A DNA stretch of 64,000 bases from Hymenoscyphus infarciens (lineage: Eukaryota > Ascomycota > Leotiomycetes > Helotiales > Helotiaceae), in assembly GCA_001414345.1 (NCBI GenBank), contig LLCB01000033.1, forward strand, positions 223,278-287,277. Direction: 5' to 3'. The position numbers and the translations under genes are program-made. The notes under the pieces were generated by a model, which was not told the DNA's origin, made no database searches, and was given only the letters and a program-made list of their open reading frames with translations. The number at the start of each line of letters is the position of its first letter. The stretch's first letter is position 1. Below, in pieces: positions 36,641 through 48,707 of the stretch.

Positions 36641-39600
36641 TTCTATTTCCTCCTTAGTCGCCTCCTAAGATTTATATATATATAGTCTATTTAGAAGATT
36701 ACTAATTCTTAACCTTTTAAATTTAAGTATTATTTCTTATTAAATTTAGCTCTTTCTCTCCTTTTTCTCTTCTCTAATTATCTTTATATATTCCTTTAAG
36801 ATTAGTTATAAGTCTTTATTTATTTAGATAATTAACTTCTAAGATCTTATTATCTCTTTATATTCTCTTCTCTTTATAAAAAGTTTTATATAGTTTATAT
36901 AAAATTTACTTAGAGGTTCTTTTAAATATAAGTCTTATAGCTATATAAAGAAGTTATTCCTCTCTATCTTATCTACTTTATATAGTCCTATCTAATAAGG
37001 CTCTAACTTATAAGACTTTTATTAGTCTTATTATAGTCTTTTAAGTAAAACAAGGTCTCTGGTTTTTAATATTAGGTTTAATATTTTAGTCTTAGCTACT
37101 ATCTTAGTTTATTCTTCTAGATATTAATAGTTTACTAGATTTTATATCTTATCTATTCTAGCTAGTCTCTTCTTAAAAGCTTATATCTTATTCTTAGGAT
37201 TTATTCTCTCTAAGTACTTATTTAAGCTTACTTCTTTAATACTTATATTTAATATCTCTATTCTTAACCTAGTCTTTATAATTATATCTACCTACTATCT
37301 CTAGTAGTTAGCTCTAAAAAATAGTTTATTAAAGGTAAACTTATAGACGTAGATGTTTCTAGAGTTTAAATTATTTAAAATACTATTATTTAACTTATTC
37401 TATTTAAATATTAATAACTTTAAATCTTATAGCCTTACTCTTAGCCTTTCTAAGTATAACTTTACTAATAATTCTATTAGCTTAATAAACACTAAGTAAA
37501 ATACTAGAGTAAAGTATTATCTAACTCTATTTATCTTTATAGTTTTTCTAAATATACCTTCTATAAAATAGCTTCTATTATCTAAGTATAACGCTTTAAA
37601 CTAGTCTATTAGTTAAATAATTCTTCTTTAGATAATTTCTAATATGTTTATAGAGGTAGCTACTCTTATATATTCTGTCTAGATCCTTCTAGTTACGTAG
37701 TCTATTATTATATAGATGAATTATACTTCTAATTTTAATACTAGAGATATAAGCCTAATATAATTAATTACTATTAGATCTCTAGACTATAGCTAGAGCA
37801 CTAGAAGTAAACCCTTTAAAGGCTTAAGTAGTTCTAGTATTTAATAGTTTATATAGGACTTATAATATTCTACTATATCTTTATATCTTATAAGCTAATA
37901 AAACCTTCTAATTACTTGCTTTAGTATTAGCTTAGATAGAAAGTAGTTATAAGTATTATAAAAAGTAAATAATACTATAGTAATCTAATTCTTATAAAGG
38001 TAGAAGGCTACTTTATTAACTCTTCTTTCTTTATATACTAGTAGTAGAAATTTTTCCTTTACCTCTTTAATAAGGATTAGTAAGGTTGTTTATAACCTAA
38101 TTACCTTCTTATATAATTCTATTAATACTCTCTTTTATAGAATTTTCCTTAATATCTTATACTCTATAATATCTCTATATTATAGGTTATCTATTTAGAT
38201 CTTCTATCTTACTCTATTATTAGTAATCTTCTCTACTATGTTTTCTACTTCTTATATTAGTTCCTAGTATCTTAAGATATATCTTTCTAATAATAGAAGT
38301 ACTAGTATTACTTCTACTAGGTTCTAATATAGCTCTTATTCTTATCTCTTATTAAGTTCTTTTTAAATTATATCTTTCTAAGTTAGTAATAAAGTTAGAT
38401 CTCTTTAATTATAATATAATCTTAGAATTTCTCTTTTCTCTAATATTAACGTTTTTCTTTTAATTCTCTTAGTATTTATTATATATAGTATAAATTCTTC
38501 TTAGCTTTTTAAGAACTTAAAAGCTAACTTCTTATTAATTCTTAAAAGTCTATCTACTACTATTAACTATTTCTTAGATATATATTTTATCTTAAAGTTA
38601 TATTCTAATATTCTTAGTTACTATCTTATAATTCTTTCTCTTATATTATCTTTATATAAAATTAATATTAAAGTAATATAATCTATATATAGTTTAACTA
38701 GGTATTTTAATCTTATAATAAAATAGTAAGACTTCTTAAGACTTTATATTACTCTTAATACTTCTCTCTCTATAGTATAGTACTTTCTTTAGTTATTATT
38801 TAGCTAGAAACTTATAAATATAATAATATCTATATTCTTTAGTACTTTTAGGTCTACTTCTATATCTAGAGGTTTATCTTAAAGTTAGAATAGAACTCCT
38901 TTTATATTTATACTTAATATATTAGTAGCTAAATAATATTATTTTAAAGAGTTCTCTAAGACTACTATATTTTTATATACTATATTCTTATACTTCTACT
39001 ACGCTTTCTAATAAATTTCCTAGAAATTAAACCTTACTACCTTATATTAGTATTTAACCTTTCTTATATATTTATACTCTTCTAAAGTATATATAATTAC
39101 TATTTTTAAGATAGTAGTTAAGTTAGCTCTATCTAGAATATAGTTTTTAAGAAATAGTAGTTAATATATAAATTACTTTAACTCTTTTATAAACTTAGAT
39201 AGTTCTTAATTATAGATTACTATAATTATATCTAAGGCTAGTTATAATCCTTCTTCTTTTAGTTTATAATATTCTAGATAGTCTAAACTTCTTACTCTAA
39301 ATTTTAATTTAATAAGACTTAGAGTTAGTTTTACCTATATAACTCTTAAAAAGTAATAATTATATAGAAACTAAACTATCTTCTTAAAATCTATAGCCTC
39401 TTTTATATTATTATCTATAAACTACGAGAATACTATATCTTTATCTACCTCTTCTAATATAGGTTTATTATTTAGTTCTAGAATCTTCTAATACTTAAAG
39501 TCTTTTAATCTATAGTATATTCCTAGCCCTTTTATAAGTTCTTAGCCTATTATATTATAAGCAAATTAGCTAAATATTATTAAAAAAGCAGTTTTATATT

Positions 39601-42130
39601 TATATAATAAGTATAGTAGAATTATCTAATATCTATTACTAGTATTTATAAAGAATATATACTTTATTTTAGAATTAGCTACTTATTATAATATTATCTC
39701 TAGCCTTTTTATCGAGTATTAGCTTTTAATAGTAGTCTTATTAATAGCTATATACTAATATACTATTCTTAATTTCTTTTTCCTAGCCTTCTTAATATAC
39801 TTACTTCTTATTAACTATAATAAATTATAATATACTATAATTCCTACTTTAAGTAGTATAAAGATTGTTTCTTTCTAAAAGTCTACTTTCTTCTATATAA
39901 ATAGCTTTAATACTACTCTTTTAGAGATTATATCTTTAAATATAAGAATAGTATATTTAATTAGTAGAGTTCTTAGTATATCTCTTATATCTATAATAAA
40001 TAAGTCTCTCTAATAAAATAAAAGGCTATTAAGTTAGTTCTTTCTATCTTAAGAGTTTACTAATAGTCCTTATATTACTTCGACTATCTTTTTTATCTTC
40101 TTCTATTTAGGTCTAGCTAGAATATCTCTTATCTATTATCTTCTATATTTATATAGTCTATACTTACTAATTAGTTAAGAAACTATATCTACTACTAAAT
40201 ATATTCTTCTCTTCTATATCTTATAAAAATAGTAGAATACTTTTCTATTATTTTAGCTTCTTAACCTATTCTTCCTATCTATATATACTAATTAGCTTTT
40301 CTTCTATATAAGGTATTTTAAACTCTAGAGTTAAATTCACCTCTTTTACTCTCTTAGAGTTCTCTACTAGAATCTCTTCTATATTAGGAATATACCTTAT
40401 TTATACTCTATTAAGGATCTCTTCTATAAAAGAAACCTACTATCTCGTTTCTAATTTAAGATTCCTTTCTTTATTAGAAGTACTCTTAGCTAGGTTCTAG
40501 TCTAGAGCTTTCCTTTACTAAAAACTTCTTATTAAATCTTTCTTTTAGTTATTATACTTTATATAAACTAAATTCCTTTTTAAGAGAAGTAAATAGTTCT
40601 TAACCTTCTTATTTTCTACTTTATAAGTTACTACTTTTAAATTCTCTTCTTAGAAAATACCTACTCCTTCTACTAGTATCTTTTCTCTCTTTTATTTTAG
40701 ATATTTAGTAGTATAAAGAACCTTTTTTCTACTTCTCTTACTTCTATCTTAGGTTTATAGTACTAATTTTAACTATACTCTCTTACTTAACTCTTTACTT
40801 ATGTTTTCTAATTCTTTAATAGTAATATAATAAAATAAATTCTTCTAATACTTCTCTTTTTCCTACCTCTTCTTATACTCTAGTACCTAGGGTTTTAGTA
40901 TATCTATTACTAGATTAAACTCGTTCTTTAATATCTTTATTATATATTTTAGAATAATATTATTATCTAAATAAGTATCTCTTTTTAATCCTAGTACTAA
41001 TAAAGATCTTCTTAACTTTTTCTTAGTTTTTCTATTCTCTAGCTACCTCTTCTCTTTAAAGTATATCTTATCTCTATTCTTTATTACTCTCTACTCTTAA
41101 AGTTCTTAAAAAGGTATTAAGATATTTATATTATAGTATTATCTTCTTACTAGATAAGTTAATACTTTTAATTCTTTTTTAAATTTCTTTTTTTATAGCT
41201 TATAAATTAATATTAGTCTTTTCTCTTTTCTTAGCTTAACCTTCTCTTCTAGCTAACTCTTTTTATAAGTAGACTCTAGGTTCTTTACTTATAAATAGCT
41301 TTTAAATTTAATTTTACTATTATTTCTAATATTAAAAGGTTTCTCTAAGTTATACTAAACCGCTTTAATAGTCTATCTTTAAAGGTTTCTATAACTTCTA
41401 TAACTAGTATCTTATACTAGCGTTCCTTCTCTTCTATCTATTTCTCTACCTCTTCTTAAAGCTTATTAATTATAGTATCTTAAGTATCTAAATCTTCTCT
41501 CTTCTTATCTACTAATTCTATATTAATCTACTTATCTATTTAGTTAAAAAGTAAGCTCTAATACTCTTCTATCTCTATTAAGTAAGCTTATAGTATCTTT
41601 CTAGTCTCTAATAACTTCTTAAATAGTACTACTAATAAAGAGATACACTTTAGTACTAACGTAGGTTAAGTATTTACTATAAACTCTAGTTTTCTTAGAG
41701 CTCTATATTTATCTATAATATAGTACTCTTATCTTATATAATCTCTAATTATATTATAGTCTCTTATCTATTATCTACTAAGTAGTAAGGAATATAAGGT
41801 TCTATTAAGTATAATATAAGTATTAATAACTCTATCTACTTCTAATACTTAAATATTAAACCTAATAAAGTAGTAGAGTTAATAGACTATAGAATTAGTA
41901 ACTTTAATAGTAATAGAATTATTCTTATATAGTTTAAATCCTAAGCTTACTACTACCTCTTCTAGTATAAGATTAATTATACTATCTCTATTAATTAAGA
42001 TCTTAGTAAAGTTTATTACTCTATTCTATTTATTTAATTATACTTATATTATAACTCTAGTATAGAAGTTATAGACTCTAGCCTCTAAAAATAATCTTAT
42101 CTTATCTTCTAGCTAAGGTTAGTCCTTCTT
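36640..42130 (-). pseudogene. Giant-2 pol: protease, RT, RNase H, integrase
   Basis: Reverse-strand domains in order. Protease is about 41700-42030 (ILINRDSIINLI, then GFKLYKNNSITIKV and a late SYSLLL-type strand). Reverse transcriptase is about 38850-40200. RNase H is about 38560-38800 (KYYTIEREVLRVI, then LKYLVKLYIDYITLI and RILEYNFKIKYI), the form seen in Ty3/gypsy elements. Integrase core is about 37100-38300, and its C-terminal domain near 36890-37000 (GLYKVDKIERNN, then PLSKFYINYIKLFI). Stops fall at Gln/Trp sites throughout. It belongs to a different gypsy lineage from A1 and no chromodomain is seen. Confidence 0.75.
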
Positions 42131-42641
42131 TTATTATTTCTTACTAAGAAGATTAAAAGTAATAGCTTTTAACTTAGACACTTTTATAGCTAGTAAATTA
42201 ATAACTATTTCTACTATATTTATTAGTACTAGCCTAGAGAGCTCTTTTAAGCTTAATTTAAGTATCTTTACTAATTTTATCTTATATCTTAGTAAATTAT
42301 TATATAAGTTTATTAGGCTTATAGTAATATAGATATTTTTAAAAGCTTTCTCTAATATAAATCTCTTCTTACTAACTACTCTTATAATATCTTAACTTAT
42401 TATCTATTTCTTATCTCTCTTTTTTAAAACTTTCTTCTTTTTTAGCTCTCTACTTAGTAGCTTTCTCTTTTAGACTTCGCTTATTATACTTAAGCTTATA
42501 ACCTCTCTTAGCTTATCCTCTACTAATAGAGCTAGAAGATAAGATTTCTTATCTACTTTCTTCTTTTTCTAAATACTTATAAAAGTAGGTTTTAAAATTA
42601 GATTCTCTAGTATTACTTTACTACTTAATCTCGTTATAGTA

Positions 42642-44268
42642 TACTTTACTACTAACTCGCGAGGGTTTTAAGTTAAGGTTAAATCTAGTTTAACCCTAAC
42701 TTAAAGTAACTTAGACTAATTTATAAAATATGTTTAAGCTAGTTTATAAAATAGATTAAAGTAGTTTAAAATAATTTAAAAACTAGGTTTAATATACTTT
42801 AAAACTAACTTAAAATAATTTATAGTAGTAAAACCTAACTTATTTTAGTAAGTTAAACTTATTTTAGTAAATTAAACCAGGTTATAAACTAAGTTAGGTA
42901 AGTTAAATTAGTATTAGATACTAGTTTAACTTAATTCTAGACTTATCTTAAACTAGTAACTTAGTATTAGAGTAGCTTTAAATTAGTACTAAAAACTATT
43001 TATTACTTAAGAATATATATAAAAAAAGACTAGAATTATATAATTAAGTATATATTACATAGCTATACTACTCTTATATAATATATCCTAGTTTATTAAA
43101 TACCTAAGTCTTACTTCTATTAATTCTACTAATTCTACTAATTCTACTAACCTAAATAATATTATCTTTATATATATATCTTAATTTAATTAGTTAGATT
43201 AGTTAGTTAGTTAAAAACTATAAAGTATATATGTTAGTTTAAGAAGTAAGAGTAGAAATAGTATATATTATAAAAGTAATAGTAATAGTAATAGTAATAG
43301 TAATAGCAATAGTGATAGTGATAATAATAATATAAATAATAAATCTAATACTTCTAATTTACTAGGTAACTAATTTAGAGCTTCTTATTTGCTTTACTAA
43401 AAGTCTAACTATAAAATATACTTAAATTATTAAAAAAGAAGAGGTATATTATTATTATTATTTAATAATATAGAATTAACTAGAATAGTAAATATAATAA
43501 ATATAATATAGATTATAATATTAATAAGTAGCCTAATACTAAGTAATAAATATAATATAATAGTAAGAGTTATTATTATCGTTATTATTATTATTAAAGT
43601 AAAGTATTAATATTAAAGTATTAATATTAAAGTATTAAAGTTAAAGTTAAAAGTCGAAGTTGAAGGTAGAGGTAGCCTATATACTAAGTCTTAGTAGTTA
43701 TATAGCTAGTTATATGTAGTATACTATGTTTAATAAGAGTAACCCTAGTATAAAAGCTATATCCTACTATATAACCTACTTTAGTTATATAACTTACTAA
43801 ATTTATATATTAGTAGCTTTAAATTTAAAGACTACTAGAATATAAAAATTATATAAGATTTATATATAAAAAGCTACTTAAATTGCTTTTAAAAAAAAAT
43901 ACTCTTTTTAGACTTTTTATTTTTTCTTCTAAGTACTTTATTTTAGATATATTTTTTAAACTAAGTTAAAAGCTAGATTATAAATCAGTTTTTTACTTAA
44001 GATTATTTTATAAATTAGCTTAAATTACCTTAAATTGTTTTATAAATCGGTTTCTTACTTTAAATTGTTTTATAAATTAGCTTAAATCGTTTTATAAATT
44101 AAGTTAAATTACTTTAAATTATTTTATAAATTAGTTTCTTACTTTAAATTGTTTTATAAAACGTATTAGAGCTACTTTAAGAAATAACTTATATCTTAAA
44201 CTAGTATTAAACTAGTATTAAGTCTAAGTTGATACTAGCTCAAAACCCTAGTAGAGAGCATATAAGTA
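42642..44268 (-). mobile_element. R2: inverted, heavily RIP-mutated copy of R, 1.63 kb
   Basis: Runs from TACTTTACTACTAACTCGCG to AGAGAGCATATAAGTA, the reverse of R1. It has the subterminal array at about 43975-44170, an AGTAAT microsatellite at about 43278-43325, and the GAATTAGTA-type array near 43120-43145 in reverse. CA and TG are almost gone, unlike R1 and R3. It sits between the protease and gag parts of Giant-2. Confidence 0.85.
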
Positions 44269-44610
44269 AGTATCTATATACTTTATTATATAAGACTCTA
44301 AAACTCTATTATTTCTAACTTTATCTAGCTTACTCTAAAGTATTTTAACTCTATAAGCCTCTTTTAGAGCTATATTAATTAGCTAATACCTATCTCTTAA
44401 TATCTAGGTATTAATCTTTTAATTCTTTATCTATACTTTCTTATTACTCTTTAGACTTATACTAATTATAAGTTAGTAATATTATTTAGCTTAGTCTTAA
44501 TTATTCTCTAGTATAAACTAAGTTAGATTATATCTCTAGAACTAATTAAAGGTTCCTAGGTATTCTTAGAATTAAGAAGTGTAATCTTATATTCCTAATT
44601 ATTAGTTTTA
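44269..44610 (-). pseudogene. Piece of Giant-2 gag-protease spacer between R2 and M2
   Basis: Short RIP-mutated remnant of Giant-2 left between two nested insertions. By position it joins 42131-42641 and 45947 onward. No motif is visible. Confidence 0.4.
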
Positions 44611-44764
44611 TGACGGTTTCAGACCTGTCACGTGACTCCTCACCGCCTGGCAGAATCCTGTATATTAGCATCGTTTAGAGCTATCTTCGCTCTTTATCTT
44701 TAGTTTTCGCGTTAATAACTACGAATAGACTACTTCTCTACTCTACTCCTGTCTTATTATTATA
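44611..44764 (+). repeat. M2 left LTR, 154 bp, little RIP
   Basis: Keeps CA, TG and CG (GTCACGTGACTCCTCACCGC). Its style resembles the M1 left LTR, suggesting related families. Confidence 0.8.
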
Positions 44765-45229
44765 TTAAACTAAAGGTTACTCTTCTTATTCTAGTGCTCT
44801 TAATCTTACTTCTATTCTAGCCTCTCTACCGCCGACTCTACGAACTCTTTTAAACGGCTTCCTAGACCTCTTACTAGTAACTCCCGAATCGACACTAAGC
44901 TTAAGACCTCTCTCTAGCTTCGGATCCCCTTCTTTTAGTATCTAACCCCTCTCTAGTATTAGACCCTCTTCTAGTATCTAACCTCTCTCTAGTATCTTCG
45001 GATCCTCTTCTTCTAGCGCCTACGGACTTCTATTCTAGCTTCTCTACTGCCGACTCTACGAACCCCTTTTTAAACAGCTTTCTAGACCCCTCGCTAGCGA
45101 CCTCTAAATCGATACTAAGCTTAAGACTCTCTTCTAGCATCTTTAGATCCCTTCTCTCTCTAGCGTCTACGGACCCTCTCTCTCTCTCTCCTCTCTCTTT
45201 AAATAGCTAGTATCTAACTACTTCGATAA

Positions 45230-45790
45230 TAGACTCTAATATCGTATACTAGGTATATAACTTTAGCTCTCTTATCGAGAAGAAACATTAATACGCTCGC
45301 GTAATCGACGCTTCGACAAGATAGCTTATCTAGCTTATTATCGGTTAATCTAAGCCTTCTACTAATAAGAAGAAGCTCTACGCTCTAATAAGAGAAGCCT
45401 TTTAAGTAGACCTTCTTACTTTTAGCTAAATCGTTTTCTAATAACTCTTAAAGCCTCCTCCTTCTAATATTATAAAAGCGCTTAAAGCTTATACTTTAGT
45501 AATCGACAAAATCGTAGAAGTATACGCTAGTCGCTTAGTAGATTATATAGATTAGTATTAAAGAGCAAATATAGAGAGTTTTAGATAACTCGGCATATAG
45601 CTAGCATCTTACTACTTATATAGAGCTAGTACTTTACTACTCTTATAGAGCTAGTATCTTATAGCTACCTTAGTAGAAGAAAGAGTATAAGCTAGAACTA
45701 ATAGATATATAGATAGATAAGATAACCGACCGCATCTAGTCTATAGGTTTCTATAGAGCTTAAGAGCGAGCTCTACTAAAGAGAGAGAAA
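45230..45790 (+). pseudogene. M2 gag-like reading frame
   Basis: The plus strand reads IDASTRQLI near 45308, then KKLYALIREAF near 45372, KPPPSNIIKALKAYTLVIDK near 45455-45510 and VEVYASRLVDYID near 45517-45555. It ends in an Arg-rich stretch up to the right LTR. This fits a retrotransposon capsid region by position and composition; no zinc knuckle follows. I do not recognise the family. Stops again fall at Gln/Trp sites. Confidence 0.45.
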
Positions 45791-45792
45791 TA

Positions 45793-45946
45793 TAATAGTT
45801 TTAGACCTATTACGTAACTCCTTACTACCTAGTAGAATTCTATATATTAGTATCGTTTAGAGCTATCTTCGCTCTTTACCTTTAGTTTTCGCGTTAATAA
45901 CTACGAATAGACTACTTCTCTACTCTACTTCTGCTTTATTATTATA
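45793..45946 (+). repeat. M2 right LTR, 154 bp, RIP-mutated
   Basis: Aligns base for base with the left LTR over 154 positions. Differences are mostly C to T and G to A in the first third; the region TTCGCGTTAATAACTACGAA is identical. Confidence 0.8.
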
Positions 45947-47896
45947 AGTTTCTATAATATAAGTTCTAGTATATATCTACTATATAAGCAGCTACTTATA
46001 CTAGGACTCTAGTTTACTAATAACCTTTAAGCCGTAGGTTTACCTTTATATATTTAGTTACTCTTCTTCTTTACTCCTTTTTAGATAAATAATTCTCCGT
46101 AGATTATATATAAGTATAACTTATATAACCTAACTTACTATATCTAAAGTAAGAAGGCAAGGTTCTTTAAGTTTAGTATTAAGATTATTCTTTTATTAAC
46201 GAAAATCTATTTTAATCTTAAAGTACTTAATTTCTATATCTTATTCTAAATATAGATCCTAGGAATATACTAGATATTATAAGAGTTAGGTTATTAATCG
46301 ATTTCATCTAGATATTAGCTTACTTTATCTTAGCTTTCTAATTCTCTTAATTTAACTTTATAAATTACTAAGTAATATAGTAGTCTAGTCTAGCTTTTAT
46401 ATAGTTTAATTCTAAGAAATATAAATCTATACTATTTATAAAATCTTCTATTTTATTATTTATAGCTTAGATTAAGTCTATTATCTTCTTTATACTTATT
46501 ATATTAAATTATAATTAATATAGTAAGGTAGATATTCTTAATAATTTCTTATCTAAGCTTTTTACTAATTATCTATAAAGAGTTTCTATATTATCTTCTT
46601 TTATATATTTCTAGATTACTTAAGCTTTAGTAATATACTCTAATAGAGGTCTTTCTTACTACTTTAAGTAAATTATCTTATTAAAGACTAGAGTATACTA
46701 ATAAGTCTAATCTTTCTTAAGAAATCTCTTAATTAGAGACTTCTTAAAAGTAGTAAAGTTATTCTATATAATCTTATTTAGATTATCTATATATTCCTTT
46801 ACCTTACTTTAACACTTTAAGAATACTATTAGAATACTACTCTTCTCTCTATCTACTAAGTCTAAGTATTCCTTCTTAGTCTTATACTTTATATATTTTA
46901 TAAATATAGCTATATCTTAGTAAGGTAAACTCTTAAAGATAAGAACATCGATTAATAAGAATAAAGTTATATTATAGTTACTTCTATCTTCTACTACTAG
47001 CTTTTCTTTAATATAAAGATAAAGGATAATATCTTATATCTTTATTATTCTTAGTCTTATACTTTTCTTAATATTCTTAACTATTATCTAAGCTAGATTC
47101 TTAATAATAACTAGACTCTTATTAATCTTTTATAAAACATTTAGTAAGAGATTAACCTAGAGTCTACTAAGACTTTTAATAATAATAGGAATACTTTATA
47201 CTTTCTTTAAAAAGCTAAATAGTAAGTTAAAGCTTTTCTTACTTACTAGCTCTAAAGATTAGAATACTATTTATACTAATATTCCTAGCTATACTACTCT
47301 TATTCTTAGTTTAATAGGTATCTCTTTATTCTTAAAGTTAGTTACTACGTCCTCTATCTCTAATTCCGATTCTTTAAAAGTAGGATTTAAGCTATTAAGT
47401 AGTAACTTATTAAAAGGTTATTATTCTAATAGTAATTCTTCTTTATTAGGTTTAGTTATATAACGTCTTAAGAAGTATACTATCTTTTCTAACGTAGAAT
47501 TAGTAGATACTTTTAGTATTCTATTCTAACGTTATTAAATCGCTCTTTCCTACTTAGTATCTTACTAGATTCTAAGCTAAACCCTAACCTTTAATAGTAA
47601 TAAAATCGAGTTATTTCTTAATATATCGATTTCTAATATATCTATTTTTCCTATATTAATTTATAGGTTCTTTACTATTATCCTATATTCTCGATTCTTA
47701 ACTTATTATAGTATCTTATTTACTAATCTTCTCTTTCTATCTTACTCTTACTTACTTTCTTAATAGCTTAGAATCTTATTACTCTTATATTTCTTATCTA
47801 GTTCTTCTCTTACTTACTTAGTAACTTCTTATCTCTTTCTATCTCTTCTTATAATTTAAAAGTTAGTTAGATACACTCTTATTAGAATTACTAAAT
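45947..47896 (-). pseudogene. Giant-2 gag
   Basis: The region between the right LTR and the nested M2, coding on the reverse strand. The plus-strand positions 46110-46151 are a CCHC zinc knuckle read in reverse: YFRYSKLGYISYTY, with Tyr at all three Cys positions and at the His. The spacing is exactly that of CX2CX4HX4C. The capsid part upstream is too degraded for motifs. Confidence 0.7.
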
Positions 47897-47998
47897 TATT
47901 ATATATAAGAGTTATATTAGATAAAGCTATTAAGGTATTACTATCTTCTAGAGTATATACTACTAAGCTTTCTAGTCTTATTACGTATAGTACTAACA
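47897..47998 (-). repeat. Giant-2 5' LTR (right), 102 bp
   Basis: Mate of 31225-31326. It ends TACTAACA, followed by the CCGG duplication. Confidence 0.85.
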
Positions 47999-48002
47999 CC
48001 GG

Positions 48003-48539
48003 AGATCATCGTATACCGTAATAAAGCAATAGAGTATTGAAGATTAGTAGATTAGTACTTATATATAAATACTAGTCGGTCAGTTATAAGATAGATTATT
48101 ATAAGATAGATTATTACGAGATGTTGTTAAAGAGATTTTTATATTCCTGTCGTTCTCTACGCTTTAACTATATATTATATATCTCTTAATTGACTTATTA
48201 GCTACTTGACTTACGAAACAAAGCTAATAGATAGTGCAAATTTGTATATATATAGTACTTTCGAGTAAATTATTATAATATTATAATAAAATCACTCTTG
48301 ATATAAAACTATTAGCTTAGAGAGAAAGACATATATTCAAAAAATTAGCTATGCGATATAATATAAGAGTAGAAATTAGAAAATAGTTGCTACTAGTATA
48401 AGTAATACGCTATATATCCTTGAGTTGATCTAAGACCGGCTATAGCCGCTGTATTATCTCTCTTATACTATAGTAGAATACTGCTATAAAATTTTAGTAG
48501 AAGATAAATACTATTGAAATACGTAAGTTTACTATTAGG
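48003..48539. other. Island sequence between Giant-2 and ORF X
   Basis: Continues the 29634-31220 island: CA and TG are common, so there was little RIP. A short tandem ATAAGATAGATTATT lies near 48078-48115. No gene is recognised. It would be the 3' side of the DOC gene before Giant-2 inserted. Confidence 0.55.
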
Positions 48540-48707
48540 TGTTCTATCAAGTGTGATTACATATATTACTCTATAGCTATACAAAGTTGCTAAGCTAGTA
48601 TCAGTATACGACTACCTTAGAAGATCTTATAGTATCTCGAGTCGAGGGTAAGGTAACGACTCTTAAGGAAATTTATTTAGCTCCGACGTATTTGAAGTCT
48701 AAATATA

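Larger units (their letters stand above)
44611..45946 (+). mobile_element. M2: gag-only LTR element, 1.3 kb
   Basis: Two 154-bp LTRs (44611-44764, 45793-45946) enclose 1.03 kb. The left LTR starts TGACGGTTTCAGACCTGTCA and has CACGTGAC; the right is its RIP-converted form. No pol sequence is present. The left half of the interior has CT-rich repeats (TCTAGTATCT, GACTCTACGAAC) and the right half a gag-like frame. The flanks give no clear target duplication. It is nested in the gag side of Giant-2. Confidence 0.8.
31225..47998 (-). mobile_element. Giant-2: 16.8 kb Ty3/gypsy element with nested insertions
   Basis: Two 102-bp LTRs (31225-31326, 47897-47998) are bordered by a 4-bp CCGG duplication (31221-31224, 47999-48002). 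The LTRs start TGTTATATA (or its converted form) and end TACTAATA or TACTAACA. Reverse-strand coding runs gag (right), protease, RT, RNase H, integrase, then an extra frame before the left LTR. Removing the nested R1 (1560 bp), R2 (1627 bp) and M2 (1336 bp) leaves about 12.2 kb, still long for gypsy. It landed a few bases past the stop of the DOC gene. Confidence 0.85.
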
